Counted from the first letter of the stretch, positions 12,096 to 23,436 are shown. The stretch is 64,000 nt of DNA from Cryptomeria japonica (GCF_030272615.1 NC_081408.1:338240793-338304792); one strand, 5' to 3'. The notes: generated from the sequence alone by a model not told the origin. Program-made: numbers and translations.

Positions 12096-13062
12096 GCAAG
12101 ATTGGCTAGAATTGATTCAGTTCATTGTGTGCACAAACTGACATCACGAGAGCATCCAAGTGGGTAGGTTTACACTAGACATGCCCCTTTTGTGTATCCC
12201 AAAGCGTCAGAACATCGAGAGTCCTACCATACCGGGGCAATCTCTCAAGTGCCATGAGTAAAAAAAATGTGAAAATTTGATGAACTATTTCTTCCAATCT
12301 AGGACACATATGGTTGACTCGTTTGAACCCGTAGGGTCGCGTGAGGCTCCTCTACAATGGCCTATCTTTTTTTTTGATGACTCTGAGCCATTTTCAATTG
12401 GTAGCATTTTTTCGCCTGCTACAAAAACCATCAGATGCATGCAATTCAAAGTTGCAAGATTGGCTAGAATTTATTTCGTTCATCGTGTGCACAAACCGAT
12501 GTCACGAGCGCATCTGGGTGGGAAGGTTTACACTAGGCATGCCCCTCTCATGCATCCCAAAGCGACGGAACGTTGAGAGTCATACTTTACTAGGGCGATC
12601 TCTCAAGTGCCATGAGTCCAAAAAAATGTCAAAATTTGACGGACTATTTCTTCCAATCCAAGACACATATGGTCAATCCATTTGAACCTGTGGGGTCATG
12701 TGAGGCTCCTCTACAATGACCTATCTTGGTTTTTCATGACTCAAAGCCATTTTCAATTGGTATCATTTTTTTGCCTACTGCAAAAACTGTCAGTTGCATG
12801 CAATGCAAAGTTGTAGGATTGGCTATAATTGATTCGGTTCGTTGTGTGCACAATCTGACGTCACGAGTGCATCTATGTGGGTAGGTTTACACTATGCATG
12901 CTCCTCTCATGCATCCCAAAGCGTCGGAACATCAAGAGTCATACCGTACCAAGGCGATCTCTCAAGTGCCCTAAGTCCAAAAAATTGTCAAAATTTGATG
13001 GACTATTTCTTCAAATGCAGGACACATATGGTTGATCCGTTTGAACCCATGGGGTTGCGTGA
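12096..13062. repeat. ~360-bp tandem repeat array, right part
   Basis: Continues the unit broken at 4288, then two full units and one partial. The GTGCACAA anchor recurs at about 12125, 12485 and 12845, a period of 360. The last unit stops after GCGTGAGG near 13062, where unrelated LTR sequence begins. Open frames here (for example around 12277-12685) are chance frames. Confidence 0.8.
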
Positions 13063-13065
13063 GGT

Positions 13066-13852
13066 CTGGGATATACACCGACAGGTTTATCTTTTCCATA
13101 TCAGCACGACATGCTATGGAGATGTCTCATTAATGTTGTAAATGCATCAAGCCGACATATTGAATCGGTTATTGCATCAGACATTGTTTTGTTTGTAAAT
13201 TGATTTTATTGTAATATCCTTTAGAACCGACCTACTAAAATTGGTCTTAGGTTATGATATAAATGTAAGATATTATTTGTAAGATCATATGTGGAATGCG
13301 AAAAAGAATTGTGTGAAGGTATATGCGAGAATAAGTAGACCTATACATGTAGACATCATTTGAAGGTTGAAGGAGGGTTTTTGTGAAGACAATCAAAACT
13401 ATACCGGTACTAAATCCAGCATAGAAAGATGCTAATTTGAGCAGTACATCCTTATTGGATTTAACCATCCAATTGTAGTTAGTGTGACTCCTATTTGTGT
13501 TTGAGCAGTGAGCTCTAGGCACTTGGCCTTTCTTCATGTGGAGACCCCATTTGTATACACATACTATCTGCAGTAGTATCATCTGATTGTGGGTAAGGTG
13601 TCCCACCATGGTTTTTCCCCTTACAGGATTTCCACATACAAATATTGGTGTTATGTGTTGTGGATGACTTTGTCTTTTTGTTTCATGCATTACTCTTTAT
13701 CGGTATTACAATTAACTGATAAAACTATCTATCGACATTTAAGACTGGTTTACCGGTATTAAGCATTAAGTTGGTAAAGTTGTTTTTGGTTTGAATTTAT
13801 TAGACAATTGATTCACACCCCCCCCCCTCTCAGTTGTCTCCGGGACCTAACA
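13066..13852 (+). repeat. Isolated LTR (solo or truncated), related to elements A, B and C
   Basis: The right end is clear: a C-run, CTCAGTTGTCTCCGGGACC and terminal TAACA at 13852, as in the LTR of element B. The stretch 13410-13660 matches the B and C LTRs, including the block GTGAGCTCTAGGCA and the GTGGG...CCCACC..GGTTTTTCCCC block. The left end is uncertain (13066 is approximate). No primer site or internal region follows, and no matching 5-bp duplication could be found, so it may be truncated on the left. Confidence 0.6.
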
Positions 13853-14385
13853 GTAATGACATGTCGAGTAGCATTAGATTCTTTAGTATGCGATTTTGAA
13901 ACAATATCTTGATATGCATCAAATATATTTCTCACAATAGTTCTTTCACTGTTACTTTCAGATGATCTTAGGCCTAGAATTTTCATTGTCTCTCTAAAAT
14001 TCAAATTTTTAATCATTTGAACAATTAATTGACATCTTACGGTTTGATTTAAGTTTTCAAAATAGTTTTGCCATATTCTTTTAACCATTCTCCTACAAGT
14101 TTGTTCATTCATTTTATTGGGCATTGGCTTCAATATATTCTCATCATTATCAATTAGATACTTTGGTTTCCTACGAATGATTCTAGGAGGTGTTAACATC
14201 AGTGCATTATGTACATTCAATTCATCAAATAGAGAAGGTGTATGTTCATCATTTAATTGATAATTCAATGCGGTATCTTCTTCAATTGCATTAGGTTCAT
14301 ACAGTAAATCAAATGTCTTTTCTTCAATTGCATTAAGTGCATTATGTTCATTTGGTAAATTGAATTTAGATGTTGAGGATGACAT
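13853..14385 (-). CDS. Partial hypothetical protein, 3' end cut by an LTR
   Basis: Open on the reverse strand from ATG at 14383-14385 to the LTR junction at 13853, about 178 codons. The open frame continues a few codons into the LTR, which supplies an artificial end. I do not recognise the protein. It has an acidic, Asn/Glu-rich first half and a basic second half (IIRRKPKYLID, then CRRMVKRIWQNYFENLNQ and GLRSSESNSERTIVRNIF). Behind its start lies the motif array at 14801-15080, mirroring the gene at 449-3047. The two genes converge, so they could be the two genes of one DNA transposon; this is an inference. Confidence 0.45.
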
Positions 14386-14800
14386 ACCTTCTTATCTCAT
14401 TGTTCTTATGTCACATAATGTCTTCATATGCTGCATTTGTCTTTCCTTTTCAACCTCTCATTGTTCCATCGTTCCTCACTTGTTCTTTCCCATGGTTGAT
14501 ATCGGTTGTCCTAAATAGAATCATATTACATATATATGTAAACAAAAGTTCATAAACAAACAAATAACCATAAATATGCATCTTATCACTATTTTTTGAA
14601 ATCAAACTATTAAACAATCACAATGCTATTGACAAAACTAATAAGAACAACAATTCAATTATTTGAAATCATGCAAAAACAAAAAATTCACTTACTTCTA
14701 TGTATAAAACAGTGATAGAAGTGCAGACACAGTTCCAATCGGGCCTTCAACAACCTCAAAAACTTCTTTTGAGGTCATTGAGGCTCTTGGGAAACTAAAA
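14386..14800. other. Upstream region of the reverse-strand gene
   Basis: No open frame of coding character. The segment 14690-14742 (CACTTACTTCTAT ... GAAGTGCAGACACAG) is repeated in shortened form at 18789-18820, which links this locus with the one before 19.1 kb. Confidence 0.4.
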
Positions 14801-15080
14801 CTATGTCTATGTACCGCATACGCGCTACATTAATAACCGTGTATGCGTTGTTAGTCCATAAAATGTTGGCAAGCCCAACGGTATTTTTTCCCCCATTTTG
14901 TACTAATAAGTAGCGCATACGCACACCTAAGCCTAAAAAATGTTATCGTAGGGTAGCGAATAATGGGCTCAATACCCCATACGCACTTACAAGTAATAAG
15001 TACCGCATATGCACTCCTACGCCTTAAAAAAGTAATGGCAGGCCAGTGAACTAATAGGTTTAGTACCTCGTACACTCTAT
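14801..15080. repeat. Second array of GTACGC/GCATACGC motifs
   Basis: Six or so degenerate units such as TACCGCATACGCGCTAC, AGTAGCGCATACGCAC and CCCCATACGCACTTAC, spaced about 30-60 bases apart. They resemble the array at 88-325 and that at 19093-19175. The array lies upstream of the reverse-strand partial gene. Confidence 0.5.
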
Positions 15081-15095
15081 TGGTAGTAGAAAAAT

Positions 15096-15928
15096 GTGAA
15101 TGAAAAGGGAAGGAGGGAGAGAGAGAGAGAGAGGGAGAGGGGGGAGAGTAGGGGGGAGGGAGAGAGGAGGGGGGGTGGAAGGGAAGGAGGGAGAGAGGGA
15201 GAGAAGAAGGAGGGGGGAGGGAGAGGAGAGGGGGGAGGGAGGGAGGGAGGGAGAGGAAGAGAGAGAGAGAGGGAAGGAGGGACAGGGGGAGAGAAAGGAG
15301 GGGAGGAGGGAGAGGAAGAGAGAGAGAGAGAGGGAAGGAGAGAGAGAGAGAGAGGGGGGGAGGGGGGAGGGAGGGAGAGAGGGAGAGAAGAGGGGGGAGG
15401 GAGGGAGAGAAGAAGGGGTATGGAGGAAGGGAGAGGGAGAGTAGGGGTGAGGGAGAGAGAAGGAGGGAATGAGGGAGATGGAGAGAGGGAGAGAGAGAGA
15501 GGGGGGAGGGAGGGAGAGAGAGGGAAGGAGGGAGAGGGAGAGAGAAATGAGGGGAGGAGGGAGAGGAAGAGAGAGAGAGAGGGAAGGAGGGAGAGGGAGA
15601 GAGAAAGGATGGGAGGAGGGAGAGGAAGAGAGAGAGAGAGGGAAGGAGGGAGAGGGAGAGAGAAAGGAGGGGAGGAGGGTGAGGAAGAGAGAGAGAGGGA
15701 AGGAGGGAGAGGGAGAGAGAGGGAGAGAGAGGGAGGGGGGAGGGAAGGTAGAGAGAGGGAGAGAGGTAGAGGGAGGGAGAGAGGGAGAGAAGAGGGGGGA
15801 GGGAGGAAGAGAAGAAGTGGTATGGAGGAAGGGAGAGGGAGAGTAGGGGGAGGGAGAGAGGAGGAGGGAAGGAGGGAGAGGGAGAGAGGGAGAGAGAGAG
15901 AGGGGGTAGGGAGGGAGAGGTAGAGAGG

Positions 15929-15961
<33 letters not shown>

Positions 15962-16018
15962 AGGGAGAGGGAGAGGGAGAGAGGGAGAGAAGAAGGAGGG
16001 GGAGGGAGAGGAAGAGAG
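15096..16018. repeat. Polypurine (GA/GGGA) tract of about 0.9 kb
   Basis: Almost pure A/G on the plus strand, made of GAGAGA, GGAGGGA and GAAGGAGGG units that recur in longer blocks (for example the GGTATGGAGGAAGGGAGAGG block near 15417 and 15819). Long open frames on both strands here are artefacts of low complexity, giving Ser/Pro/Leu or Arg/Glu/Gly repeats. Confidence 0.95.
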
Positions 16019-17518
16019 ATCGAATCCAAGACACAATATGACCTTTAGAACACAATATGACCCCTAACAACATTTAAGGGGTCATAGGGTGTCCTAAGGG
16101 GTCATATGACACTATATTATCCCTTAGCACACCATAGGACCTATAACGATACCAAATAGTGTCCTAAGGGGTCATAGAACACCATATGACCCTTTAGAAC
16201 ACCATATGGTGTTGTTATGGGTCATTGGTGTCCCGAGGGGTCATATGACATCCTATGACCCCTTAGGACACCATATGGTGTTGTTATGGGTCGTATGGTG
16301 TCTTAAGGGGTCATATGGTGTCCTAAGGGGTCACTGGACATCATATGACCTCTTAGGAAACAATACGACCTGTAATGACACCTAAGGGGTCATATGGTGG
16401 GCTAATAAAATGATATAGTAAATTTAAAGTTATGAATAGAACATCATACGATAGAACATCAATAGTTTAGTTTTGATATAGCTAATTTAGACCATTGTTA
16501 GCATAAGAGAGACTCCAAGCGAATAAACAATGAGGCTTCGCTAAAAAGAAAGTGTAAGAGCTTCACCTAACCCTAAGAGTACTGCCTAAGTTCTAAAACA
16601 TATGATGCTATTAAATTTGCAAGGTTATAGGATTGATCTCGATTGTGACTATAGGAATTATAGAAGAAGAGAAAGAGGGAGGGAGAGAAGAAGAGAAAGA
16701 GGGATGGGGTATGGAGGAAGGGAGAAGGGGAGAGAGCGAGAGAGAGAGAGAGGGATGGGGTATGGAGGAAGGGAGAGAGAGAGAGAGAGAGAAAGAGATC
16801 AAATCCAGGACGCAATATGACCCTTAGAACACGATATGACCCCTAACAACATCTAAGGGGTCATAGGGTGTCCTAAGGGGTCATATGACACTATATTATC
16901 CCTTAGCACACCATAGGACCTATAACGACACCAAATAGTGTCCTAACGGGTCATAGAACACCATATGGTGTTGTTATGGGTCATTGGTGTCCCGAGGGGT
17001 CATATGGCATCCTATGACCCCTTATGACACCATATGGTGTTGTTATGGGTCGTATGGTGTCTTAAGGGGTCATATGGTGTCCTAAGGGGTCACAGGACAC
17101 CATATGACCTCTTAGAAAACAATATGACCTCTAATGACACCTAAGGGGTCATATGGTGGGCTAATAAAATGATATATTAAATTTAAAGTTATGAATAGAA
17201 CATCAATAGTTTAGTTTTGATATAGCTAAGTTAGACCATTGTCAACATAAGAGAGACTCCAAGAGAACAAACAACGAGGCTTCACTAAAAAGAAAGTGTA
17301 AGAGCTTCACCTAACCCTAAGAGTACTGCCTCAATTCTAAAACATATGATGCTATTAAATTTGCAAGGTTATAGGACTAATATCGATTGTGACTATAGGA
17401 ATTATAGAAGAAGAGAAAGAGGGAGGGAGAGAAGAAGAGAAAGAGGGATGGGGTATGGAGGAAGGGAGAAGGGGAGAGAGAAAGAGAGAGAGGGATGGGG
17501 TATGGAGGAAGGGAGAAG

Positions 17519-17575
<57 letters not shown>

Positions 17576-18312
17576 AGGAGGGGGGAGGGAGAGGAAGAGA
17601 GATCGAATCTAGGACACAATATGACCCTTAGAACACAATATGACCCCTAACAACATCTAAGGGGTCATAGGGTGTCCTAAGGGGTCATATGACACTATAT
17701 TATCCCTTAGAAAACCATAGGACCTATAACGACACCAAATAGTGTCCTAAGGGGTCATAGAACACCATATGACCCTTTAGAAAACCATATGGTGTTGTTA
17801 TGGGTCATTGGTGTCCCGAGGGGTCATATGGTATCCCATGACCCCTTTGGACACCATATGGTGTTGTTATGGGTCATTGGTGTCCCAAGGGGTCATATGG
17901 CATCCCATGACCCCTTAAGACACCATATGGTGTTGTTAAGGGTCATATGGTGTCTTAAGGGGTCATATGGTTTCCTAAGGGGTCACAGGACACCATATGA
18001 CCTCTTAGGAAACAATATGACCTCTAATGACACCTAAGGGGTCATATGGTGGGCTAATAAAATGATATATTAAATTTAAAGTTATGAATAGAACATCATA
18101 TAATAGAACATCAGTAGTTTAGTTTTGATATAGCTAAGTTAGACCATTGTCAGCATAAGAGAGACTCCAAGTGAACAAACAATGAGGCTTCACTAAAAAG
18201 CAAGTGTAAGAGCTTGACCTAATCCTAAGAGTACTGCCTAAGTTCTAAAATATATGATTCTATTAAAGTTGCAAGGTTATAGGACTGATCTTGATTGTGA
18301 CTATAGGAATTA
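16019..18312. repeat. Three tandem copies of a ~0.78-kb unit with GGGGTCATA inverted motifs
   Basis: Units begin at 16019, 16798 and 17602 with ATCGAATCC.AGACACAATATGACC-like sequence. Each has a first half built from short direct and inverted copies of AGGGGTCATA / TATGACCCCT and CCATATGGTGTTGTTATGGG. A unique half follows (from GCTAATAAAATGATAT to GGTTATAGGA), then a GA-rich segment, which is missing after the third copy. Copies are very similar, so the triplication looks recent. No coding evidence. Confidence 0.85.
17521..17572. repeat. (GA)n microsatellite
   Basis: Uninterrupted GA dinucleotides over about 52 bases, inside the GA-rich segment ending the second 0.78-kb unit. The first unit has a much shorter run at the same place, so this run has expanded. 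Confidence 0.95.
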
Positions 18313-18354
18313 CACATTTGATTTCTTTCATGGGTATGTACCGTTCCAAGCCAT

Positions 18355-18750
18355 TTGACAAGTGATGATCATCATATACTACCATTGCCATGCATACAAC
18401 AAACTTTAATTTATTTAGGTGATAGGTGTTGTGTAACAGTATGGGAACTCTCGCATACCCACCACTATCATTCTCTAGGACATCATCTGTGTTACTCTCC
18501 CTCTTTCTCTTCCTACCAGTTGTTTCCTTCTAAAAAACATATTGCAGGTACTCTGACTCATCATGTTGCTCTGTTCACACTATTTTCAACATCTGCTCTG
18601 CTCATTAAAAACACATTCGAGAAGAATATTGTTGTAGGTTTCCTTGTTTGTCACGGTAATGCACCCATGGTTCAATTTCAAACCCTACTCCTCCTATTCA
18701 ATATACACACACAAATCCATCAGTCAATTTTCTTAGGAGAGCATAGATGA
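18355..18750 (+). CDS. Unrecognised open frame, doubtful
   Basis: An ATG-initiated open frame of 131 codons between the triplicated unit and the next GA tract. It is rich in His, Ser and Leu, with no motif I recognise, no visible promoter and no supporting neighbour. It is longer than most chance frames in this AT-rich DNA, and that is its only support. It may be a relic of the transposon suspected in this region. Confidence 0.15.
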   Translation: MTSDDHHILPLPCIQQTLIYLGDRCCVTVWELSHTHHYHSLGHHLCYSPSFSSYQLFPSKKHIAGTLTHHVALFTLFSTSALLIKNTFEKNIVVGFLVCHGNAPMVQFQTLLLLFNIHTQIHQSIFLGEHR

Positions 18751-18771
18751 TAAAAATCAAAGAGGAAGTTG

Positions 18772-18955
18772 CAGACAAGAAATAAATTCACTTACTTCTA
18801 TAGAAGTGCAGACACAGATGCAGTGGGGTATGGAGGGAGGGAGGGAGACAAAAAGAGAAAGAGGGATGGGGTATGGAGGAAGGGAGAATGGGAGAGAGTG
18901 AGAGAGAGAGGGATGGGGTATGGAGAGAGAGAGAGAGAGAGAGAGAGGCACCTTG
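18772..18955. repeat. Shortened copy of the 14.69-kb flank followed by GA-rich DNA
   Basis: 18789-18820 repeats the CACTTACTTCTAT and GAAGTGCAGACACAG segments seen at 14690-14742 and then runs into GGGGTATGGAGG / GAGAGA sequence as in the 0.78-kb units. A (GA)n run ends near 18948. Confidence 0.6.
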
Positions 18956-19092
18956 TATGCATTTGAGAGGGGGAGACAATATATTTATATGTGTATATAT
19001 ATACTTAATATATTATATATTATTTTATACATATATATATTATATATTAAATGTATATACACATATTATATATACAATGTCATATTATACAA

Positions 19093-19175
19093 TAGCACGT
19101 ACGTGCTTCTTACACCATAAGTACCCCGTACATGCTTTCTATACCATAAGTATCCCGTACGCACTTTTGACTGTT
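19093..19175. repeat. Third, short array of GTACG-core motifs
   Basis: Three units: AGCACGTACGTGCTTC, AGTACCCCGTACATGCTT and AGTATCCCGTACGCACTT, about 25-30 bases apart and separated by ACACCATAAG or ATACCATAAG. They resemble the arrays at 88-325 and 14801-15080. Element A is inserted 28 bases further right. Confidence 0.5.
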
Positions 19176-19203
19176 TAGGCTTGGAAATAGGCCTAGATGA
19201 CAA

Positions 19204-20013
19204 TGTTAGGGTTCCCACAGATACTGAGAGGGGGGGGTGAATTAGTATCTAACGAGTATTCAAATTTTCTTAAGTTAAAACATGCAGAACATAAAGTAGC
19301 AGTGTACCGGTATGCAAGAATTAATGTAATAAACAGAATCAAAAACATCCACATGAAAAGAACACCATAACACAAGATGTTTAACAAGGAAACCCGATGT
19401 GGGAAAAACCTTGGTGGGATTTGTGACCCACAATATTCACTTACTGGCCAATAAGAGAATATTACTTACAATAGGGGCCTGCACATGCAGGAAGGCCAAT
19501 TGCCTAGAGCTCACTTCTCAATGAGAAGTCACACTGACTTACAATAAGGATTATACTAATCCAATGACTTGTACTGCTTTACAATAGCATCTCCAATGCC
19601 AGATTCAGTAATGGTTCTTGCTCTGTTATTTACATATACCCTTAACCTATATTTCGCACATTAGGTCTGCCTAATAATTTTCCTTTTTGTTCGCTTACAT
19701 ACCTTTTCAAATGTCTACAATGATCTCTTTTATATACAAGAGTCATTTTACAATTTGCCAAGTCGGCTTGCAATAATAATCAAAATATTACATATCAAAA
19801 ATCTTGTTGCCCTTTGTGCCGGTATACATCTTTTCTTCTGTGTCGGTGTCGGTGCCAATGTAGAGTGATCTTGTTGATGCTAGTGCACTATCTTGCTTGA
19901 ATAATGCTTTGCCAGTATGATGTCTTGCCGATGCCATAGGATTGCAAGGTTGCCATCAATGACAAAACCTTCAATCACACTCAATGTCTCATTGGAGTGT
20001 CCATATGCCAACA
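19204..20013 (-). repeat. 3' LTR of element A
   Basis: 810 bp, TG...CA ends on both strands (plus-strand start TGTTAGGG, end GCCAACA). It matches 24969-25778 with scattered substitutions and equal length. It contains the conserved GGTTTTTCCC / GTGGG block (about 19365-19438) shared with the other elements here. Confidence 0.95.
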
Positions 20014-20025
20014 ATCTCCCCCTTT
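20014..20025 (-). promoter_or_regulatory. Polypurine tract of element A
   Basis: On the reverse strand AAAGGGGGAGAT directly precedes the 3' LTR. Further GGGGGAG-type copies lie upstream, near 20110 and 20160. Confidence 0.8.
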
Positions 20026-20230
20026 GGTATTGATGGCAACACTCATGAGAAATTTCAAAAAGTGTCCAAAATGTGTAGACCAAAAAAAAATTTACCAAAA
20101 ATATGAAAGGCTCCCCCTGAGCATATGATTCCTGTCTTTGAACTTTCTCATCCTACTACTCCCCCTTTGGCATCAATGACAAAGGTTGTCAAGAAGTTAG
20201 TAGAGTTTGTAGTTATACAGGTCCATGTCC

Positions 20231-23200
20231 TCAACCTTGTAGTTGGGTAGTTATTATCTGAAAAAGATCGCCCAAAATTAAGTTTATACTATCCATAAAC
20301 TTTTTGCTATCTTTTATTGTTGTTTCAGTCCTCTTCATAGTACCGGTGAGATGCTGCAATTGTTCTGTCGATGTTTTACTTCCTAGTGTTAATGCCTCTG
20401 AGATTTCCTTCCGTAGAGATGCTAGATAGTCCAATCTTGGACTTAGTTTAGATCTCAAGTGTTTTGCCTTGTTTATTATTGTCTCTTTCTCTTTCTCCTG
20501 TTTAAGTAATTCTGCCTCAAAATTTGCTAACTTATCTTCAAAAACAGATAGTGAATCCGGTGAGTTGACAAAATTATCTGCAAGCTTGTTTATCTCTTCC
20601 TGTGTCTTGCTTATTTTCTTGTAATATCTGTAGTCAGGAAGTTTGTTTTGCAAGTGTCTTTATACAAGTTTTTATACTCTTTTAACAAACTACACAGTTC
20701 TGGTAGAAGTGTGTCAAAGTCTCTGTTACACTTCTTAATTTCTTCCTCAAAGAATTTCTGTTTCTCCTTTTCTACAATGTCCTTTACAGATTCTTCCTTT
20801 ATTTTCTCAATATTTCTAGAAATGTATTTACATAATGTATCCAACTGTCCTAAAGAATCTTTATTATCTATATTACAATCAGGAGCAATTATCTTCAAAA
20901 TTGGTATTGAATCATCTATTGCTTTGTAAGCTTGTGAACTATAGTCAGTTATTTTCTTGATGGATTCAAGTAATAGCTCAGTCACATTTGTTGAGTTTGA
21001 TGGTGACCCAGCAAACTGAGTACCGGTGGAAGTGACCATGCTTGTATTGACCTCTGGAAGGTCAGTTTGTGTCTACATTTCCTTTAGCACTGGTTTTCCT
21101 GCTTCATTGCTTACTAGTGGCATCTGTTCTGGAGCCTTTAGCTCTGTCAGTTTCTCTAATTGTGCCTCAGATTCCATCTTTTTCTTTGTATCCTCTGCCG
21201 GTTGCTCTATATTTCCTGTTACCGAAGGCTCTTTAGCCATATCTAATTTTCCACTTGAGTCTTTATCAACTGTTATGTTGATCTTTTGGGTATCAACATT
21301 TACAGTGAATAGGACTTCAGGATTTGTATTGCTATCCTCTGCATCCATGCTTTCAGCTGCCGGTTGGTTTTTAGGGATTGTAATTTTTACAGGTGGAGGT
21401 AGGTTATCTTTAACCTTTATGCTTGGAGGTCCACCAATTTTCCCTTTCCCTTTGTCCTTATCCTTCTGATATACCTTAATAGGATTGGGATTCCTATATT
21501 CTTCTTGTTTCTCTTTTTCAACCAAAAATATGTCCCAACCATCTTCTGTTTCCTCTGAAACCTCTGTAACTCTACCTGCCATCAGGGAAATGTGCCAGTG
21601 TGCAGTGGAAAAAACTGTCCGGTTAGCCTGAGCTATCAGATCATCAATTTCTTTTGGGGAGTTTACCGGATATACAACGAGTAGTTTTTCTATTTTTATT
21701 TTCTTGTCCAGTTCAATTACTCCTTGCCTTCTGGCCTCAAGTCTTTTGTATAAGTCAACAGGAATTTCATTTATGACTTCCATCAAAAACTTTTTGAACA
21801 TGTCCATGTGTAATATTACACTTTCCTCAACTTGCCCTTTCTCATCAGCCGATAGGGTGTCATAAATTTTCCCTATGTTCTTTAGTTTTCCTTCCTCTGT
21901 GATCTCATTTAACAAAATGTCTAGAGGTGCCAAGTCAGTTTTTGCCTTTTTCTTTTTCTTAGGAGTCAGCTTCTTTTTAGGTGTGACCTTTCTGACTGGA
22001 GATCTCACAGCTTGTTGCTTCTGCCTTGTCCTTCTAGGTGAAGGAGTGGTTGCCGGTGAGGGATCTCTTTTCCTAACAACTCTTTTAAAGGTTGTTGGCA
22101 TGTCTCCTTCTGAAGAAGTACCTACCGGTGATAGATGAGCTTCAGGTTGTGGGGCTACCAACTCATCTTCAGTTATGCCGGTTTTCTTTAATACATCTTC
22201 TTTAATGGCTTTTGCTTGTCTGGATCCTTTTCTCACAAATGCTTCTACCTTCTTCACTCTTTTCTTGGACTGTATTTGTTTTTCTATTGTTTCAGCACTA
22301 CCAAATGCTTCCTCCTTAGGTTCATTGGGGGCTTCCAGAAGTGCTTTGGCATAAGTTTCAACTATGTGGTCATCTGTTTCATAGCCCATTTTTGTTACCC
22401 AGATTGTCCTAGGGATGACTGCTTCCATCCATATTTCATCCTTTTTGATAACAAAGCATATATCATCTTTGTATTTATCTACAATTTCCTGAGTTAACCT
22501 TGTCCTTTTCTTCATTTTTGTTTTTAGTGCTTGGAAAAAGTCATGAATGTTGTTTTCCTTATTCTCACCCATGGTATTGAACAGTTCTGTCAGTTGCTTT
22601 CCTACCGGTATGTCATATCCAAATTCTTTATATCCTATACCGGGAACTTGTTTTGTTATATGAAGCATTAGACACACTAACAGATTTCCAAATCTGAAGG
22701 TTCCTTTCTTATCCTTCTTTATCTTTCCAAGGTTGTCTATCAGTTCATCCTTTAACTATTCACAAATGTCAATTTTTGCATTGTCTGTTATCATGTCATA
22801 AGCACTCTTAATGCATAGACTTGAGATTGAGTTAAGTCTATTGGCATGAGTGGCTTTGTAACCTAATATCATGCTTATGAATCTTACATTTGTATCCTTT
22901 ACATCATTAACCCTTAAAGATCTTTTATCAAATGTTGCACCTGTTAGGTCTATGACTAAATCATTTGAAACTTTCTTGTTTTTGTCTGGTCTTTTATCGA
23001 TGGCCGGTAACCCTGTGACAACCTTTACTGCTTGCTTGGTAAACTTATGAATTGAATCTAACCAGAAAAATTCTCCATGAACTCTGCTTAACACTATCCT
23101 AATCACATCCTTAGGAAATTCAAGAATGCTAAGGATTTCTGTGAATCCTAGGGTTTCAATAATTTTGTGTTTAGCTTTGACATTGCCAATATCATCACAT

Positions 23201-23436
23201 ATCTCAGTTTTGTACATGGTTTTGATTTCTTCATCTCCTAACTCTTCAATATTGCAGTGAATATACATTCTAGGGTCTTTAGTATATACAACACCTTTAG
23301 GGATTTGAGAGAATGCACCTAAGGTATCATCCTTTTTTGCTATTTCGAGGACCAACTAAAATATGAGCCTAGGTCTTTTAATTACTTCCACAACAGTGGG
23401 GTTTGCTATGTATTCAATTGCAGAGGTGGATGCCAT
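20231..23436 (-). pseudogene. ORF2 of element A: large protein of unknown function
   Basis: Starts at ATG 23434-23436 and keeps one frame to about 20640, with in-frame stops near 23355, 22755 and 21072, then shifts frame and ends at 20231; about 1,070 codons. I do not recognise the family. The N-terminal part holds a block conserved in elements B and C: RVHGEFFWLDS, then a TK.A..(V/I)TGLP segment, then LTGATFD. A central Lys/Arg/Pro-rich stretch (around KKKLTPKKKKKAK) resembles a nuclear-localisation or nucleic-acid-binding segment. The C-terminal 300 codons are Glu/Lys/Leu-rich and probably coiled coil. No RT (YxDD) or integrase (DDE) motif was found. Confidence 0.75.

Noticed and set aside
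14851-16073. Open frames of 270-390 codons on both strands
   Set aside because: They translate the GA/CT tract into Ser/Pro/Leu or Arg/Glu/Gly repeats in several frames at once; composition artefact.
16573-17631. Short open frames in the 0.78-kb units
   Set aside because: They read through the GA-rich ends of the tandem units and repeat identically in each copy.
15096-18312. CRISPR-like regular repeats
   Set aside because: Repeats are degenerate, without uniform unique spacers, and the DNA is of plant type.
18355-18750. Plastid psaA/psaB fragment
   Set aside because: A few His-rich segments recalled photosystem I proteins, but no continuous match could be made by eye, so no plastid origin is claimed.
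21026-22497. Plus-strand frames opposite ORF2 of element A
   Set aside because: Antisense shadows of a Glu/Lys-rich coding region, giving Ser/Phe-rich products.
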